Shown here piece by piece: positions 61,420 through 64,000 of a stretch of DNA of 64,000 bases; position 1 is the stretch's first letter; each line of letters opens with the position of its first letter. This stretch comes from Xiphophorus maculatus (Eukaryota; Chordata; Actinopteri; Cyprinodontiformes; Poeciliidae), in contig NC_036462.1 in the NCBI RefSeq assembly GCF_002775205.1, positions 30,483,084-30,547,083 of the forward strand, written 5' to 3'. The position numbers and the translations under genes were made by a program. The notes beneath the pieces were generated by a model. The model was not told the origin of the DNA and did no database searches. It saw nothing but the letters and a program-made list of their open reading frames with translations.

Positions 61420-62420
61420 CCTACAAACGAATTTGGAGTTGCTCTTTATTTCCCAAAGTTATGGGGGGAGGAAAGGAGAGAATCGATATTTCAGCTGCCA
61501 GAAATAATCCGTTCCCCCTCCCTAACATGGGAACAAATTAATTTTCCAGAAAGTCTTTAACGGTGCTTATTCCTCTCTTCATCAACAACGAATCCTGTGA
61601 ATTTGGTGACATTTTATCATTATTTGCCAAAGTTATGAGGGGGGAATTGTATATTTTAGCCATCTGAAATAATCCGTTCCCCCTCCCTAACATGGGAACA
61701 AATTAATTTTCCAGAAAGTCTTTAACGGTGCTTATTCCTCTCTTCATCAACAACGAATCCTGTGAATTTGGTGACATTTTATCATTATTTGCCAAAGTTA
61801 TGAGGGGGGAATTGTATATTTTAGCCATCTGAAATAATCCGTTTCCCCTCTATAACATGGGAACAAATGTTAAACAAGTCTTTAACTCTGTTTATTCCTC
61901 TCTTCATCAACAATAAATTATGTAAGTTTGAAAACATTTGCTCATTATTTGCCAAAGTTAAAAGGGGGAACCACATATTTTAGCTGCCTGAAATAACCTG
62001 TTCCCCAGACATAACATGGGAGATAATTGTTTTTCTCACAATCTCCTTTAACTGTTCTTAGTCTCCTCTTCATCAGTAACAAATCCTGTGAATTTGGTAA
62101 TATATACCCTTTATTTACCAAACTTACTTGGGGGGGAACCATATATTTTAGCCACTTGAAAAAATTTGTTCCCCCTCCATGACATGGGACCTTATTATTT
62201 TTTCACAAACTCTTTAACTATGTCGATTCCTCTCTTCATCAACAACAAATCCTGTGGATTTGGTGACATTTGATTATTATTTTCCAAAGTTAAAGGAGGA
62301 GAACCAAATACTTTAGCCACCTGATATAATCCGTTCCCACTCTATAACATGGGAATAAATTAATTTACCAGCAACTCTTTAACTGTTGCTTTGGAAACAT
62401 TTGCTCTTCATTTCACAAAG
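61420..62420. repeat. ~165-bp tandem repeat array, about six copies
   Basis: The marker GAAATAATCCGTTCCC recurs (with drift) at 61501, 61666, 61831, 61990, 62158 and 62323, giving periods of 165, 165, 159, 168 and 165 bp. Each unit holds TTTGCCAAAGTTA, a G-run, TATTTTAGCCA, AACATGGGA, TTTAAC and CTCTTCATCAACAAC. The two left copies are nearly identical (61517-61800), while the right copies are more diverged. It is a small satellite or minisatellite of unrecognised family. Confidence 0.9.
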
Positions 62421-62670
62421 GTAAGAGGCTTTGGGGTTTAAACTATCTTTCCATAGCTACCTTATATTAAAGTCCTGTAAGGATAAATACCAAACATAGT
62501 TTTCAAAATGTCACTTATTAACCATTATACAACATACATAAACCAACACACCACAGCAAACTCAGGAACCTAAGGCAAACATGCAAAGTACTGATTTTAC
62601 TGGTTTTAGTTTTTGCCTAATTGATGATATTGTTTGTTTTTTTGCCCCTGTTTTATTTATTTTTCTGCAG

Positions 62671-63108
62671 GCTGAGGTTGATGCTGCTGTCCAGCTGCTA
62701 CTGAAGCTGAAAATGGGCTACAAACAGATGACTGGTCAGGACTACAAAGCAGGACGTCAGTGAACGATGCTGCGCCGAACAACAGAACGGCAGCAGATTT
62801 GGCCGGTGAGGACGACACGGTGGATCCATGGACCGTTTCAACCACCAACGCCAAGGGAGCCGATTATGACAAATTAATAGGTGAGAGTCCAGTTAGCTTT
62901 AAGTCTGAGGGGAGGGATAATCCACCGTGGCGGATTGATAAACAATGCTTTCTCTTATTTCATTTTATTTTGTATTTTTAGTGAGGTTTGGGAGCAGTAA
63001 AATCGACCAGGAGCTGGTGGATAAAGAAGGTTTGTGGACAGAAGCCCCATCACTTCCTACGAAGAGGAGTTTTCTTCTCACACACATGTTTGTTCTTCCA
63101 ATTAATAA
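62671..63108 (+). pseudogene. wars1: Cytoplasmic tryptophanyl-tRNA synthetase fragment, two frameshifted exons
   Basis: Exon A (62671-62880) encodes the second half of the WHEP domain (AEVDAAVQLLLKLKMGYKQM, then GQDYKAG) and the linker DPWTVSTTNAKGADYDKLI. Exon B (from 62982) continues VRFGSSKIDQELVD and then KPHHFLRRGVFFSH, the start of the Rossmann-fold domain of eukaryotic WARS1. Two breaks are visible: after GQDYKAGR a TGA is met and the homology resumes in another frame (near 62757-62762), and after QELVD the frame shifts again (near 63021-63027). No clear donor follows FFSH. No earlier WHEP exon or later exon (including the KMSAS-loop exon) is seen in the window. The catalytic core is thus absent here. 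It is a decayed partial copy, or, less likely, a real gene start with assembly errors that runs past the right edge. Confidence 0.8.
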
Positions 63109-63248
63109 CTGACAGATTAATCATATTAATGCAAAACTTTTCACATTATAACTATGAACTTCAGTGTGCTTTATTTTAGTGCATAATTTAGCATAATGTT
63201 TTACATCTTTTGGAAATAAAAATGATTTCCGATTGTTTTCAGCTCCCT

Positions 63249-63632
63249 CACTGCAAAAACACTAAACCTCACCACGTAGTTTTGGTCCAGTTTATTGTGC
63301 AAACATCTTAGTACATTTAGGATAAGACACAACTAACTTATGAGTAACTTTTCAGGAAGATATAGGAGCTTGTTTTACGTCAGTGATTCCTTAATATTGA
63401 TGGAAAAAATACTAGATTATTTCACTTATAACTGGGGAAGAATGTTTTGTTTTAAGTATCATATTCTGTGAATGGAACTAATAATTCTTCAGCAATTTTA
63501 AGGAATTATTTACTTAAACAAGCTTCTATATCTTGCTGAAAAGTTTAGTCATTTTTGTCTTATTTTAAGTGTACTAAAATATTTTCACTAGAAACTGGAC
63601 AAAAAGAAAAAAAAAACTTGGTAAAGTGTTGT
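63249..63632. mobile_element. Foldback MITE of the CACTGCAAAAA family
   Basis: It starts CACTGCAAAAACACTAAACC and runs as a long imperfect palindrome with AGATATAGGAGCTTGTTTTA on one arm and AAGCTTCTATATCTTGCTGA on the other. The right terminal repeat is eroded (CTTGGTAAAGTGTTG). It is the same family as the copies at 19.0 and 20.2 kb. Confidence 0.7.
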
Positions 63633-64000
63633 CTTCAAAATTCAACTTTACTGATCCCAAAGGGAAATTAAATGTTGTTGTGAGTCATATAGATTTGGTT
63701 TATGATAACATTACCCAAACCACGAATTTCAGTAATTACATTCAAACTAATCAAACTCAATTTCTCAGAAAATAATCCTAAATAATAACTAATTAAAATG
63801 GATTTTAAACACAGAAATAGTCTAATTATGGTAAGGCTGAACAATATTACAATATCATGAAATAAGTGTCTTATATCTGTATCAATAATGTTTTTGTTAG
63901 TTTTTCTGTTTTCAATATTTGGAATACATTCTTGTTTAATCCATAGTTTTCACATCACAATGCTTTTTAATTTCTTTTTTTTATTTCTAAGCAATTATGA
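63633..64000. other. LINE tail then AT-rich sequence
   Basis: A LINE 3'-tail motif (CAACTTTACTGATCCCAAAG GGAAATTAAATG) lies at 63643-63674. The rest is AT-rich with no feature I can support. Confidence 0.45.

Overview
The window is vertebrate nuclear DNA, almost certainly from a ray-finned (teleost) fish. Genes are split by GT-AG introns. The repeats are classic fish families: hAT MITEs with 8-bp target duplications, Tc1/mariner relics, Rex1/L2-like and L1-clade LINEs, and a tRNA-derived SINE whose sequence I associate with killifish/livebearer-type genomes (lineage is inference only). AT-rich non-coding DNA dominates.

Layout. 1-30.4 kb: no gene I can name. It is a repeat-rich stretch with many MITEs, a 5'-truncated L2-like LINE (14.2-15.5 kb) and a 1.24-kb hAT element. 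Weak hints of an unrecognised minus-strand gene are a possible terminal exon at 3106-3203, a possible 54-bp exon at 8451-8504 and a GC-rich block with a splice donor near 25.83 kb. 30.4-35.4 kb: ube2v1 (+), four exons, 147 codons, behind a GC-rich promoter. 37.3-50.3 kb: serinc3-like gene (+), ten exons, 478 codons, with a SINE, a hAT MITE and an antisense L1-clade insertion in its introns. 53.5-55.6 kb: tp53rk (-), two exons, 230 codons, tail-to-tail with serinc3. 56.6-58.4 kb: an L1-clade 3' end and an L2-like LINE fragment. 58.45-60.3 kb: six exons of the 3' half of nuf2 with an in-frame stop and no N-terminal exons. 61.4-62.4 kb: a ~165-bp tandem array. 62.67-63.1 kb: two frameshifted exons of wars1.

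The three intact genes have unrelated cell functions (K63 ubiquitin-chain partner, multipass membrane protein, KEOPS kinase). Their human homologues all lie on 20q13, so the cluster looks like conserved synteny rather than a functional unit. The most unusual part is 56.6-63.7 kb, where fragments of two genes unrelated to that synteny block (nuf2 and wars1) sit side by side in decayed form, with LINE sequence ending 43 bp before the first surviving nuf2 exon. I saw no CRISPR array, operon, rRNA or free-standing tRNA gene, and no evidence of a new multi-gene system.
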